DNA from: Deltaproteobacteria bacterium
GTDB taxonomy: Bacteria > Myxococcota_A > Polyangia > Polyangiales > Houyiibacteriaceae
Assembly: GCA_017644045.1 (NCBI GenBank)
Contig: JAEPMI010000007.1
Location: forward strand, 1-64,000
Reading direction: 5' to 3'
DNA: 64,000 bases
Each line of letters opens with the position of its first letter. Positions within the stretch are counted from its first letter, which is position 1. Made by a program: the position numbers and the translations under genes. The notes beneath the pieces are model-generated. The model made no database searches. It was given only the letters and a program-made list of their open reading frames with translations, and was not told where the DNA came from. Positions 7,529 to 17,442 of this stretch are shown here, piece by piece.

Positions 7529-9493
7529 ATGATGAGATTGCGACCCAGCGTCCGCGTCCTGCTCTGCGCCTGTCTCGCGCTCTGTGGCTGTGAGGGCTCG
7601 GGGCCCGAGCTCGCGCAGAAGACCCCGAATCCAGCCTCGGTGGTCGCGCCACTCGAGGAGGACGAGGTGCCCATCGAGCCGACCGAGCCGGCGCCGGACT
7701 GGTTGGACGAGATTTCGACCGAAGCCGACTGGCGGCGCCTCGCGGCGCCGTCGAACGAGCACGCCATCGCACGCACGGAAGTCGTCAAGGTCTTGTGGGA
7801 CCACGCGACGGACCGCCTGTACTTCTGCCAATCGGCGCGCTGGCCGATCCACTACGACTTCGCGGTACGCTTCATCGCGAGCGCTACGCGGCCCCTGGGC
7901 GATCGCCGGACGTTCAATCGGCGGCAGTACCTCCGAGCGGATCGCGAGATGCAGATGGCGAGCCTGGTTCGCTATCGGGACGGTGACCTCTGGGCGGTGG
8001 AGCTCGGACCGGCCGACTCGTTGAGCGGCGATGGGATCGCGGCGCTCTTCCAGCGGATCGGCCCGCACGTCTTCTTTGGCGACCAGCTCCAGTTCCGACC
8101 GCGCTCTGGGATCCATCGCCGTCACATCGCGGACGTTCGAGGCGCACTGCGGGTCCTCGACCCCAACGTGGTCTGGACCAGGGTCCGCTATCAGCCGGTC
8201 ACACTTGGGGACACGGTTGGCCGTCTGCGCTTCGTCGAGGGGCCGATCGACCCCGGCTCGGTCGTGCCCGATCAGATCCTGGTTCTCGACCACGTCCCGG
8301 ACGACATCCCGCTCTGCGCGGGGATCGTCACGTCGGAGATTCAGGCTCCGCTCGCGCACGTTGCGGTGCTCAGCCAGTCCCGTGGTACGCCCAACATGGC
8401 CCTGCGTGGCGTGTTCCAGGACGGGCAGCTCCGAGCGCTCGACGGCACGATCGTGCGGCTGGAGGTCGGCGCTGGCGAGTACACGGTCGAGCCCGCGACT
8501 CCGGATGCGTTGCGGCGCGCGCTTCGAACCCGGCGCCCCGCAACCTTGTCGCCCCCGACCCTCGACGTCGCGACGAACGCGATCGCGAACGTCTGTGAGC
8601 TCCGCCTCGACGACGCGCCCTGGGCGGGCGCGAAGGCCGCCCAACTGGGCGAGGTCTGCGGTGCGGGGCTACCCACGCCCGGGGGATTCGTGGTCCCGGC
8701 CCATCACTACCGCGCGCACCTCTCGCGCCACGCCATCGACGCGAACGCTCGGACGCTCAGAGACACACCTCGGTTCGATGCCGATGGGCGTGCGCGCGAG
8801 GCGGCGCTCGGGGCTCTACGCGAACGCATCGAGCGACCGGCCGTCGAAGCCAGGCTCGTTCGGGAGATTGCGTCACGGATCCGCGCGCACCGGCACACGC
8901 GCTGGATCTTCCGATCGAGCACCAACGCCGAAGATCTCCCCGGGTTCAGTGGCGCCGGCCTCTACGCGTCGGCGGTCACGGGCGCGGATCCCGACGATGC
9001 CGCGATCGAGGACGCCCTTCGCACGGTTTGGGCCAGCGTGTGGACCCGTCGTGCGTGGGACGAGCGGGACTACTACGGTCTCGACCACGACGCGGTCGGT
9101 ATGGCGGTACTCGTACAGCCGTTCGTGAGCGACCCGGTCGCGATGGGCGTGGCGATCACCGAAAACCCCTTCTCGACTCAGCGCAGCGGCATCCTGGTCA
9201 ACCTCGCGCCTCCGGGAGGCAGCGTCACCGCCGCGCGCGAGGCGCTCCCCGAGCAGGTCCTTCTCTACCGGCACTCGCGACCGGAGTTGCTCTCCCTGGC
9301 CACGGGCCACGAGGATCGCCCTCTCCTGTCCTCACGCGCCATGCGACCGCTTCGCGAACGCCTCGACCAGGTGCACACCCACATGATGGCGCTCTGGGGC
9401 GAGCGTGCGGACGCTGCGGACATCGAGTTCGCGCTGCTGCGCGACGGTACGGCAATCATTCTCCAAGCGCGCCCCTACCGTATGCGTCGGTGA
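7529..9493 (+). CDS. Lipoprotein with permuted PEP-synthase/PPDK-type domains
   Basis: 654 aa. Residues 1-20 end in a lipobox (LALCGC), predicting a lipid-anchored protein outside the inner membrane. A PEP-utilising swivelling-His-like segment (CAGIVTSEIQAPLAHVAVLS, candidate His at 277) comes first. The ATP-grasp-like PPDK N-terminal domain follows: TPGGFVVPAHHYRAHL, then RSSTNAEDLPGFSGAGLY from about residue 462, then IEFALLRDGTAIILQARPYR at the end. In PEP synthase and PPDK the ATP-binding domain precedes the His domain, so the order is reversed here. The PEP/pyruvate barrel domain is absent. No ATP is expected at that location, so catalysis is doubtful. ATG pairs at 7529/7532. Confidence 0.75.
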   Translation: MMRLRPSVRVLLCACLALCGCEGSGPELAQKTPNPASVVAPLEEDEVPIEPTEPAPDWLDEISTEADWRRLAAPSNEHAIARTEVVKVLWDHATDRLYFCQSARWPIHYDFAVRFIASATRPLGDRRTFNRRQYLRADREMQMASLVRYRDGDLWAVELGPADSLSGDGIAALFQRIGPHVFFGDQLQFRPRSGIHRRHIADVRGALRVLDPNVVWTRVRYQPVTLGDTVGRLRFVEGPIDPGSVVPDQILVLDHVPDDIPLCAGIVTSEIQAPLAHVAVLSQSRGTPNMALRGVFQDGQLRALDGTIVRLEVGAGEYTVEPATPDALRRALRTRRPATLSPPTLDVATNAIANVCELRLDDAPWAGAKAAQLGEVCGAGLPTPGGFVVPAHHYRAHLSRHAIDANARTLRDTPRFDADGRAREAALGALRERIERPAVEARLVREIASRIRAHRHTRWIFRSSTNAEDLPGFSGAGLYASAVTGADPDDAAIEDALRTVWASVWTRRAWDERDYYGLDHDAVGMAVLVQPFVSDPVAMGVAITENPFSTQRSGILVNLAPPGGSVTAAREALPEQVLLYRHSRPELLSLATGHEDRPLLSSRAMRPLRERLDQVHTHMMALWGERADAADIEFALLRDGTAIILQARPYRMRR

Positions 9494-9535
9494 CTCCGGC
9501 CGACCGTCGCTCCAAGCCTCCGCTATCCTCGGAGA

Positions 9536-9973
9536 ATGCTCGCAAGAACCCTAGCGCTCATCGGAGTGGCCCTCTTGGTCGGCTGCGAGACCCAACCAGC
9601 CGAGACCACGTTGCTCGATCAGCGCACTGGCGAGGTGTCCGAAGACGACCTCATCACGGCCAGCACTCGAATCGGACCGCCGGACGCCGTCATCCCGATC
9701 GAGGTCTCGTTCGTCACCGGGCGCGACGGTTGCGCGACCGTCGAGCAGCTCGTGGTGCGTCGAACCGGCGGCACCGAGAACCTGGTCCTCTCGAACGCGA
9801 CCACGACCCAGGAAGACTGTCACCGGAGCCCGAACGGAAACCGCGGCCGGCCGACGCTGGTCAAGGTCGACTGGAGCGGCTTCATGGGCTGCAAGGCCGT
9901 CTCGGCCAGCGGTGACGGCTTCCGGCTCTTCCCGGATGGCCACATCGAAGCGTTCATGCTCCAGGCGCAGTGA
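9536..9973 (+). CDS. Hypothetical lipoprotein
   Basis: 145 aa. MLARTLALIGVALLVGCETQ is a signal peptide with lipobox LVGC. The mature domain has three further cysteines (DGCATVEQ, QEDCHRS, MGCKAVS) and short beta-rich segments but no family I recognise. It starts 42 nt after the PEP-synthase-like lipoprotein on the same strand and may share its transcript. It converges on the BamB-like gene. Confidence 0.7.
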   Translation: MLARTLALIGVALLVGCETQPAETTLLDQRTGEVSEDDLITASTRIGPPDAVIPIEVSFVTGRDGCATVEQLVVRRTGGTENLVLSNATTTQEDCHRSPNGNRGRPTLVKVDWSGFMGCKAVSASGDGFRLFPDGHIEAFMLQAQ

Positions 9974-9989
9974 GCCGAGTGTCGTCCGT

Positions 9990-10004
9990 CCGGCTCAGAG
10001 CCGG
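9990..10004. terminator. Short hairpin between convergent genes
   Basis: CCGGCT CAG AGCCGG forms a 6-bp all-matched stem with a 3-nt loop, over the stop codon of the minus-strand gene and 17 nt past the plus-strand stop. There is no T-tract, so an intrinsic terminator is only possible. A second dyad, TGAGCCG/CGGCTCA (9971-9997), overlaps it. Confidence 0.3.
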
Positions 10005-11169
10005 AACGCGATGAGCTTGCCGCCGTTGGTCATCACCCAACCGAGGTTGCCGGCGACGCTGGGCGGCGCGCTGAAGCCCTGACCGTGCTCGATGCGGGCC
10101 GCTTCTCGGCCGCTCCGCAGATCGATGGCCACCAGCCCGCCTCGCGACTCGCCGATGAGCACGTAGCCGTTCGCGACGACGGGATCCGCCGGCGCCCCCC
10201 GGCCGAGCGGCTTTCGCCAGACGACCCGCTGGGAGTGCGGCTCGAGCGTCGTGACGCCCTGGGTCGCGCTGGCGAGGATGAGCTGACGGCCAGCCGCGGC
10301 CATGCCGGTGACGTCCTGGTACTCCTCGCCGCGCCACTCGACGCTGCCGCCCTCGATGCTGAGCGCGTACACGCCTGCCGACACGCTCGCGACCCAGATC
10401 CGGTCGTTCAGGAGGACGGGCGTGGTGTCGACGTCGTAGAAGCGGATGGCCTGCCCTTCTCGCTCGAGCGCGTCCAGCTGGGTCAGCCGTTCCCACTCCA
10501 CGCCGCCCGTCGCGGCGTCGAGCGCCACGACCGCGCCGTCGGTGAAGCCGGTGAAGAGCCTGCCCTCGTGGAGCAGCAGCCCCGCGTGGCCGGCGATCGC
10601 GAACTCGACCTCGACCTCACGCTCGTAGTCCCAGAGGATCTCGCCGTCTTCGCGGGAGAGCGCGACGACGTGGTCGTCCTCGCGCACGAGGTAGATCGCG
10701 TCGTTGGTCAGGAGCGGGGTCTGCCGCACCGGACCGCCCGAAGGGACCTTCCAGCGGACCTCGCCTTCCTTCCAGTCGAGCGCGTGGACCACGCCGTCCT
10801 CGGACGCGAGGAAGAGCTGGCCGCGGCGTTCGTCCACCGCGGGGGCCGACTCGACGCCCGACTGGGGGTCGTACGACCACATCTCCTCGCCGTAGACGTC
10901 GAAAGCCAGGAAACGGCCATCGGACGAGCCCATGTAGACCCGGTCGTGACGCGGATCGAGGCCGGCCCGCGCGTTCTCGACGGCGACGTAGGGCCCGTCG
11001 TCCGTGATCTGCTGGCTCCAGCGGACGACGAGCGCGTCGCTCGTGGCGCTCCCTCGGGCCGTGTCCGCACCCGTCAGGCGGGAGTGCGCGAACCAGTCGT
11101 TGTAGCGCGGGGTCTCGCCGCACCCGCCCAAGGCGAGCGCGACGAGCGCGATCGTGGCGATGCGGAGGG

Positions 11170-11173
<4 letters not shown>
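9995..11173 (-). CDS. BamB-like PQQ-repeat beta-propeller lipoprotein
   Basis: 392 aa. Signal peptide with lipobox LGGC (MTLRIATIALVALALGGCGE). The body is a run of PQQ-type beta-propeller blades with the pattern A-x-D-x-x-x-G-x-x-x-W (FAFDVYGEEMWSYD-like FLAFDVYGEEMWSYD, HALDWKEGEVRWKV, VALSREDGEILWDY, VALDAATGGVEWER). This is the architecture of BamB, the outer-membrane-assembly lipoprotein. It overlaps by 4 nt the upstream gene, a membrane-anchored TPR protein resembling YfgM; in E. coli yfgM lies next to bamB, which supports the assignment. Probable role: scaffolding in outer-membrane protein insertion. Confidence 0.8.
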
Positions 11174-12501
<1,328 letters not shown>

Positions 12502-12632
12502 CGTGGCCTCCCGGTGGAACGGCGCGGCAACCTTGCACGCACCGCCCGACCCGTCAACGCGCGAAACGTCCCGGCATTCGAGGACAAAACGCTCACTTCC
12601 GGGTGCCCCTCGGACCGTGCTACCAGCCATGG

Positions 12633-13181
12633 GTGCGCCCTTCCCTCCCTGCCCTGGTCGCCCTGGGTCTCGCCCTGGCAGCGACCGCCGCCGCGCCCTC
12701 CCCCGCCCGCGCCTACGAGGACCAGGCGACCCTCTTCGTCGATCTGGGGTACGCAGCCGCCATCGGCGAAGACGCCGTGCCCACCCACGGCATCGTCGGC
12801 GGGCTGGGCGGATCGTGGGGCCTGACCGATGCCTGGACGATCCGCGGCCGGCTCGCGTGGGCCGGTCACCCGCGCGACTTCCAGATGGGCACCCTCGGCG
12901 TCGAGGTCTTCTACATGCTCGACATTCTCGAGCTGGTTCCCTTCGCCGGACTGGGAGCGGACGGGATCCTGACCATCGCCGATGACGGAACCGGCACCTC
13001 CATCGGGGGCACTTTCGCCGTCCACGCCGTCGTGGGGCTCGACTGGCTGGTGAATCGCAGGTTCATCGTGGGCCTGGATGTGCGGCCCCACCTGCTCCCC
13101 CTGGGTCTCTCGGACGACACCCTCCCCTCGTTCGTCCTGAGCGCAACTCTGCGGCTCTCGGTCGTGTTCGATCGCTACTAG
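12633..13181 (+). CDS. Small outer-membrane beta-barrel-like protein
   Basis: 182 aa from the GTG at 12633, which places the signal peptide (VRPSLPALVALGLALAATAA) at the N-terminus; an in-frame GTG at 12603 is the alternative. After cleavage near ARAYEDQ the protein alternates Gly, aromatic and polar residues in strand-length blocks (LFVDLGYAAAIGE, IVGGLGGSWGLTD, FIVGLDVRPHLLPLGLS) and ends in the aromatic residue Tyr, as barrels recognised by BAM do. Its TAG stop (13179-13181) lies inside the CTAG end of the inverted-repeat element that follows. Divergent from the YfgM-like gene. Confidence 0.65.
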   Translation: MRPSLPALVALGLALAATAAAPSPARAYEDQATLFVDLGYAAAIGEDAVPTHGIVGGLGGSWGLTDAWTIRGRLAWAGHPRDFQMGTLGVEVFYMLDILELVPFAGLGADGILTIADDGTGTSIGGTFAVHAVVGLDWLVNRRFIVGLDVRPHLLPLGLSDDTLPSFVLSATLRLSVVFDRY

Positions 13182-13346
13182 AGCGCATCTCAAAAACCCT
13201 CGCCGCCGCTCCGCGGCCGCAGCACGCCATCCGCAGCCGTCCCCTCACGCTCGAAAATGCTTCAGCATTTCCTCGGTTCGCGGACGCTCCGCCTGACGCA
13301 CCGAGTCCACGGATCAACTGGCGATGGTTTTTGAGATGCGCTCTAG
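13178..13346. mobile_element. 169-bp MITE-like element with 21-bp perfect terminal inverted repeats
   Basis: The left end (13178-13198, starting CTAGAGCGCATCTC) is the exact reverse complement of the right end (13326-13346). The match extends to 27 bp (13178-13204 / 13320-13346) with one mismatch. No ORF fills the interior. It contains a tight hairpin AAATGCT-TC-AGCATTT (13255-13270) and other short dyads. Both ends carry CTAG, which could be a duplicated target or part of the repeat. It looks like a non-autonomous element or a structured RNA/terminator cassette inserted at the stop codon of the barrel gene. Confidence 0.75.
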
Positions 13347-13473
13347 CCGCCCAGTCAAACGACGTCCGACCGCCATCGGCCCCGAACCCCGGTGAATCCA
13401 GGGTAAAAACGCCGCGACTGCAAGGCCGCCCCCCTTGCTCTCGCGGAGGCGCCCTGGCACTCTGGGAGGCATC

Positions 13474-13707
13474 GTGGAGGGAAGCCACAACACTGGGTCG
13501 GACCGCGGGACAACCGAAAGGCCGGCCCACGCGCCCACCACCGCTTGGCAGCTCCTCGGAGACACATCCGGTGTCGTCTACGTCGAGTACATCGTGCTGG
13601 TGCTGATGGTCGGGATCTTCGTGGCCCTCGCCATCATCGCCGTCGGCGTTCCCCTGCTGGAGTCCTTTCGGATGACCCAGAGCTTCCTGGGAGCGCCGAT
13701 CCCGTGA
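13474..13707 (+). CDS. Flp/Fap-type pilin component 1
   Basis: 77 aa from a GTG at 13474 preceded by GGGAGG (13464-13469); the frame is open to a TTG at 13435 with no ribosome site. A hydrophilic leader of 33 residues ends at Gly33, followed by VVYVEY and a hydrophobic helix (about 34-60). G/xxxxEY with Glu at +5 and Tyr at +6 is the class III (Flp) prepilin cleavage signal. The gene is followed by a second Flp-like gene (GTGA overlap) and a TadV-type peptidase, so it is probably a major or minor subunit of a Tad pilus. Confidence 0.75.
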   Translation: MEGSHNTGSDRGTTERPAHAPTTAWQLLGDTSGVVYVEYIVLVLMVGIFVALAIIAVGVPLLESFRMTQSFLGAPIP

Positions 13708-13898
13708 CTCGGACCCCCCAGCGGCGCGGCCTTCGGGAGCTGCTCGAGGACACCCGCGGCGCGGTGTTCGCCGAGTACGTCGTCATCCTGATCTTGATCG
13801 TCGTGGCCGCGGTCTCCGTCTGGAAGTCGCTCCACGAAGGCATCGAAGACGACGCCAGCGAGGAATACACCACCTTCGGCTACCCACCGGACGAGTGA
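13704..13898 (+). CDS. Flp/Fap-type pilin component 2
   Basis: 64 aa, GTG start overlapping the previous stop (GTGA). The leader ends LLEDTRG (Gly19), then AVFAEYVVILILIVVAAVSV, again the G/xxxxEY class III cleavage pattern plus a hydrophobic assembly helix. The short polar C-terminus ends YTTFGYPPDE. Typical Flp pilin size. It is paired with the slightly longer pilin upstream; two different subunits in tandem suggest a heteropolymer or a major/minor pair. Confidence 0.78.
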   Translation: MTRTPQRRGLRELLEDTRGAVFAEYVVILILIVVAAVSVWKSLHEGIEDDASEEYTTFGYPPDE

Positions 13899-13907
13899 TG
13901 GAGGTCC

Positions 13908-14459
13908 ATGTCGTTCGAAACGAGCATGGTGATCACCCAGGGAGCCCTGGTGTTGATCGTGGCCACGGCTGCGATTCTCGACATGCGCACGGGCAAGATC
14001 CCCAACTGGCTGACCCTACCCGCGATGGCCGCGGGACCGATCTTCTGGTTCTTCGCGATGGGCACCTCCGGTGCCGTGGAGTCGGTCGCGGGCGTCTTCC
14101 TGTGTGGGCTGCCGCCCTTCATGGCGTACCGCGCGGGTGGGATGCCGGGAGGCGATCTGAAGCTCTTCGCGGCCGTCGGCGGTCTGGTGGGGCCAGTGAC
14201 CGGCATCGAGATCGAGTTCTTCGCGATGCTGGCAGCGGGTCTCTTCGGGGTCGTGTTGCTGATGTATCGGGGGAAGCTCCGGGAGACCTTCGGCGCCGCC
14301 TACATTCGGGTGCGGAACAAGGTGCTTCCCGAGCGCTACGAGAAGAAGGTCCCCGAGATCGAGCGGACGAGCATCCGCATCGGCCCCTTCGTACTGGTCG
14401 GGTCCATCGCAGCGGTCCTGCAGCACCATCGGCTTTGGGTGGAGTATTTTGATGGCTGA
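13908..14459 (+). CDS. TadV/CpaA-type prepilin peptidase (A24 family)
   Basis: 183 aa. Aspartyl prepilin peptidases need two Asp: D25 in LDMRTGKIPNW and D82 in GGMPGGDLKLF (the GxGD-type motif) are both present, with several membrane helices between and after them. Length matches the short, methyltransferase-free TadV/CpaA class that processes Flp pilins and TadE/TadG-like pseudopilins. GGAGG at 13900-13904 is the ribosome site. It sits between the pilins and TadE genes, all of which carry G/xxxxE sites, so those are its likely substrates. Confidence 0.9.
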   Translation: MSFETSMVITQGALVLIVATAAILDMRTGKIPNWLTLPAMAAGPIFWFFAMGTSGAVESVAGVFLCGLPPFMAYRAGGMPGGDLKLFAAVGGLVGPVTGIEIEFFAMLAAGLFGVVLLMYRGKLRETFGAAYIRVRNKVLPERYEKKVPEIERTSIRIGPFVLVGSIAAVLQHHRLWVEYFDG

Positions 14460-15219
14460 ACGGAGACGAATGCGCCCCAGTGGGCGATCGCGGAAACGCC
14501 GAGAAGGCGCGGTCTACGTGGAGTTCCTCGTGGCCTTCCCGATCATGCTCATGTTCTTCCTCTGCCTGACCCAGCTCGGGCTGATCTACACCGCCAACCT
14601 CTCGGTCGAGCACGCCGCCACCCGTGCGGCTCGCGCCGCCGTGGTCATCCTTCCGGACAACCCGGACCGCTACGACGGCCAGGACATGCACCACATCAAC
14701 CCCGAGGTGTACGAGGCCAGCTCCTTCCCCGGCGGCCTCGGCACAATCCTCGAGGTCATCACCGCGCTGACCGGCGACACGAGCGACCGGATGAGCGTCA
14801 TCCGGCGAGCGGCGTGGATCCCGCTCATCCCGATCTCGCCCTCCACTCAGGCGATCACCCGTGAGTTCACGGTCGCCAACTCGCTCGACAGCGGCGTCGC
14901 CAAGGTAGCCGCGAGCGCCGTGTACTCGAGCGCTTCGACCGCCGTGACCTTCTACGCCGAGCCGAACAGCACCGAGATGATCTGGGACTTCGAGCCACGG
15001 CAGGAGATCACCACGCGCGTCACGCACCTCTACTATTGCTCGGTGCCGCTGGCGCGAATGGTCATCTGCAAGAGCCTCGCGGACGCCGAAGCGGACGAGC
15101 CGGTGCGCGCCGAGCTCAGCCAGACCTCGGGCCGCATCCTCTCGCTCTGGAGCGGGCGTTTCCTCGCGCTCCGGGCCGAGAGCACCATGCCGAACCAGGG
15201 AGCCAGCTATGCGTGGTAG
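14452..15219 (+). CDS. TadE-like pseudopilin
   Basis: 255 aa from the ATG at 14452 (ribosome site GGTGGAG just upstream; overlaps the peptidase stop by 8 nt). A basic leader (RRRMRPSGRSRKRRE) precedes GAVYVEFLVAFPIMLMFFLCLTQLG, which is both a prepilin-peptidase site (G/AVYVEF) and a membrane helix. The following SVEHAATRAARAAVV is typical of TadE family proteins. The rest is periplasmic. Likely a minor pseudopilin that aids Tad pilus assembly. Confidence 0.82.
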   Translation: MAERRRMRPSGRSRKRREGAVYVEFLVAFPIMLMFFLCLTQLGLIYTANLSVEHAATRAARAAVVILPDNPDRYDGQDMHHINPEVYEASSFPGGLGTILEVITALTGDTSDRMSVIRRAAWIPLIPISPSTQAITREFTVANSLDSGVAKVAASAVYSSASTAVTFYAEPNSTEMIWDFEPRQEITTRVTHLYYCSVPLARMVICKSLADAEADEPVRAELSQTSGRILSLWSGRFLALRAESTMPNQGASYAW

Positions 15220-15745
15220 TCGCCGTCTGCTCCGTCGCGGTCAGAGCGCCAAGCGCCGTCGCCTCTCCGGCGCGGTCTACGCGGAGGCCGTGCTCGTCAT
15301 GGGCACGATGATCCTCCTGCTCTTCCTGATCGAATTCGTCCACGACGGCTTCGCCAAGGCCGCCGTCGCGGGAACCCAGACCCGGGAGCACGGCTGGGCA
15401 CACGTGATGGAGCCCTGCGACAACGACCCGCCGGCACCGACGCAGATCGAGGACGAGGGCTCGTACAGCGCGGGTTCCTTCGCGTCGATCGCCTTCTTGG
15501 CCATCGACGCCTTCCGACTTCTCTCGTACCAGCCGCTCATCGCCGAGTACCTGTCCCTGTTGACCTACAACATCGACGAGTACCGCTACAGCCAGGTGGC
15601 CAGCCTGGAGCGAACGGCCGCGATCGGTGGCACCGCGCGCTACGGACATCAGCTCGTGCTGACCTGTGACGAAGACTTGGACTCCATGGAGTTCGGCGGC
15701 ATCAAGTTCGGTCTGTGGACCTTCGCGGCGTACTACCTGTGGTGA
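15209..15745 (+). CDS. TadE-like pseudopilin, second copy
   Basis: 178 aa, ATG start with GGGAG 6 nt upstream, overlapping the previous gene by 11 nt. A strongly basic leader (RRLLRRGQSAKRRRLS) precedes GAVYAEAVLVMGTMILLLFLIEF: the cleavage Gly and Glu+5 are kept, but the residue after Glu is Ala rather than Phe/Tyr. The C-terminal domain is unassigned and ends in aromatics (FGLWTFAAYYLW). Probably a second minor pseudopilin. Confidence 0.75.
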   Translation: MRGSRRLLRRGQSAKRRRLSGAVYAEAVLVMGTMILLLFLIEFVHDGFAKAAVAGTQTREHGWAHVMEPCDNDPPAPTQIEDEGSYSAGSFASIAFLAIDAFRLLSYQPLIAEYLSLLTYNIDEYRYSQVASLERTAAIGGTARYGHQLVLTCDEDLDSMEFGGIKFGLWTFAAYYLW

Positions 15746-15766
15746 TGATGCCCACGCGAGGCGACG

Positions 15767-16756
15767 GTGAGCGAAGCCTGTGACGACGCAGCCCTGACGG
15801 CCGCGGCGATCCCCGCGCCCGCACCAGAGCGCTCTCGAGGCTGGCGCTGGCTCGAGAAGCGGCCCTGGCTCAAGCGCATCCTGAAGGCGATGGTGGTGAT
15901 GCTCGTCGTCGCGGTCGCGCTGGTCGTGGTGCTCTTCCTGCGGGTGCGCGGGGAGATCCACGCGGCGCTCGGACCGCTCGGCGCGCAGCTGGACCAGGCG
16001 GGGCTCCTCGACGAGCTTCTGCAGCAGGACCAGCCCATCAGCGGTGACGACCGCGTGCTCGTGATCAATGGCCAGCGACTGCACCTCGAGACGGACACCG
16101 TCGACAAGACGGTCGCCGACGCACTGAACGCGTTCCTCGAGTCGTGCCCCACCGGAAACCAGCTGGGCCAGCCGGTCATGGACGAAGACCGTGGGTACGC
16201 CATCTGTGCCCACCCGCCCGAGGGAGAGGACAGCAGCCTCACGGACCGGCTGGAGGCCTTTCGCGAGACCTCGGACATCGGTCAGCTCGGACGGCTCGAG
16301 TACGCCTATGCGACGTCGTTCGGGGATGGCGGGAAGACGTCCATCCTGCGGCTGGCGTCGAGCGACCGGTTCGAGATCGACGAGCTGATGCCCTCCGACG
16401 GCCACGACGTGCAGGGGAGCGACCCCCACGACTTCCCCCGGCCTCCAGACGGTCCGCGGGTGCTCCACTCCTTCGAGGAGGGGCTGCCCTACGCCCTCTA
16501 CGTGTACGGACGCTCCCAGCGGACGCCGGCCGAGCTCACGCAGTGGTATCGAAACGAGGTCGACCGGGAGATCTGGGTCGAGCTGGACCTGCAGGCCGAA
16601 GCCGAGCGCCGCGGCGTGGACGTGGACGTCGAAGGGTCGCTGGTCTTCGCCCGACGGGGCGAGCCCACCCGATTCGTCATGGTGGAGCTCGAGGAACAGG
16701 AAGAGAACGAGCGGCGACCTGGGCGAACGATGGTCGCGATCGCGGAGGCTCGATGA
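15767..16756 (+). CDS. Hypothetical single-pass membrane protein of the Tad cluster
   Basis: 329 aa, GTG start with GAGG nearby. A 40-residue cytoplasmic part with Trp/Arg/Lys (GWRWLEKRPWLKRILK) leads into one membrane helix at about 41-59; the remaining ~270 residues are outside. The outer part contains two cysteines (ESCPTGNQ, YAICAHPPE) and no family I recognise. Position 21 nt after the TadE-like gene and overlapping (ATGA) the next lipoprotein makes a structural or regulatory role in the pilus system likely. Confidence 0.65.
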   Translation: MSEACDDAALTAAAIPAPAPERSRGWRWLEKRPWLKRILKAMVVMLVVAVALVVVLFLRVRGEIHAALGPLGAQLDQAGLLDELLQQDQPISGDDRVLVINGQRLHLETDTVDKTVADALNAFLESCPTGNQLGQPVMDEDRGYAICAHPPEGEDSSLTDRLEAFRETSDIGQLGRLEYAYATSFGDGGKTSILRLASSDRFEIDELMPSDGHDVQGSDPHDFPRPPDGPRVLHSFEEGLPYALYVYGRSQRTPAELTQWYRNEVDREIWVELDLQAEAERRGVDVDVEGSLVFARRGEPTRFVMVELEEQEENERRPGRTMVAIAEAR

Positions 16757-17442
16757 TGGGTGTCGTACGAGAGACCGGCTGCTGCCTCTTGGCGTTGCTC
16801 TTGATGGTCGGATGTGAGGACGACGCGACCTACGCTGGCGGCGGCGGTGCTGCACCGAACGGCGAGGAAGGAGCCGGCGGGGGTCCGGCGACCCACGCGC
16901 CCCCCGATTACCTGGACCCGCCGGTGAATATTCCGACGCCCTACCGACCTCCGGCCCAGTCGACGGATACGGCCGCCGAGGAACGCGGGCGGGGCGGTGG
17001 CGGTGGACGGCCGACCCGACGCGGCGAGCGTTTCGGCGAGACCTTCGAAGAGATGTCGCCGAACGACTTCCGGGCGCTCTTCGATCAGGCGGGTCGAGCC
17101 GCACAGGAAGCGGCCCCGGACGACCCGTGTGGGCGGCTCTTCGCCGGGTTCAACGTCTTCATGGAGCAAGACGACGAAGGGGCGATGATGAACGAAGGAC
17201 AGTTCATGAGGTATTGTGAACGCATGTCGCCCGACGTGAAGGCGTGCTTCGAGGCACCGGAAGAGCAGACCGACGCTCAGAAGGCTCGCTGCGAGCGCCT
17301 CATCGGGACCAGCGACGTCTTCGGTGGTGGGGAGTGGGGCGCGCCGAACCCTCCCGACGACCGGAGGCCGAGTGCGGAGCAGCTCCGCCAGGCACAGCAG
17401 CTCCAGCGGCGGGCCCAGAACGCGGCGAGGATGCAGCGATGA
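16753..17442 (+). CDS. Hypothetical lipoprotein of the Tad cluster
   Basis: 229 aa, ATG overlapping the previous stop (ATGA). The signal sequence ends in lipobox LLLMVGC. A disordered Gly/Pro-rich stretch (about 30-95) is followed by a helical domain with four cysteines (PCGRLFAGFNVF, RYCERMSPDVKACFE, RCERLIG), an arrangement reminiscent of small disulfide-linked helical modules. The C-terminus is Gln/Arg-rich. It could be a pilotin-like partner for a Tad secretin, but no family is recognised. Its end overlaps the TadG-like start by 4 nt. Confidence 0.65.
   Translation: MMGVVRETGCCLLALLLMVGCEDDATYAGGGGAAPNGEEGAGGGPATHAPPDYLDPPVNIPTPYRPPAQSTDTAAEERGRGGGGGRPTRRGERFGETFEEMSPNDFRALFDQAGRAAQEAAPDDPCGRLFAGFNVFMEQDDEGAMMNEGQFMRYCERMSPDVKACFEAPEEQTDAQKARCERLIGTSDVFGGGEWGAPNPPDDRRPSAEQLRQAQQLQRRAQNAARMQR

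Noticed and set aside
13178-13346. Plain bidirectional transcription terminator
   Set aside because: The repeat arms are 121 nt apart and perfect for 21 bp with CTAG ends; this suits a mobile element better, though termination cannot be excluded.
15116-17104. A 662-aa minus-strand frame across the Tad genes
   Set aside because: The plus-strand genes there have lipoboxes, membrane helices and prepilin sites with coupled starts; the minus frame is Arg/Pro-rich with none.
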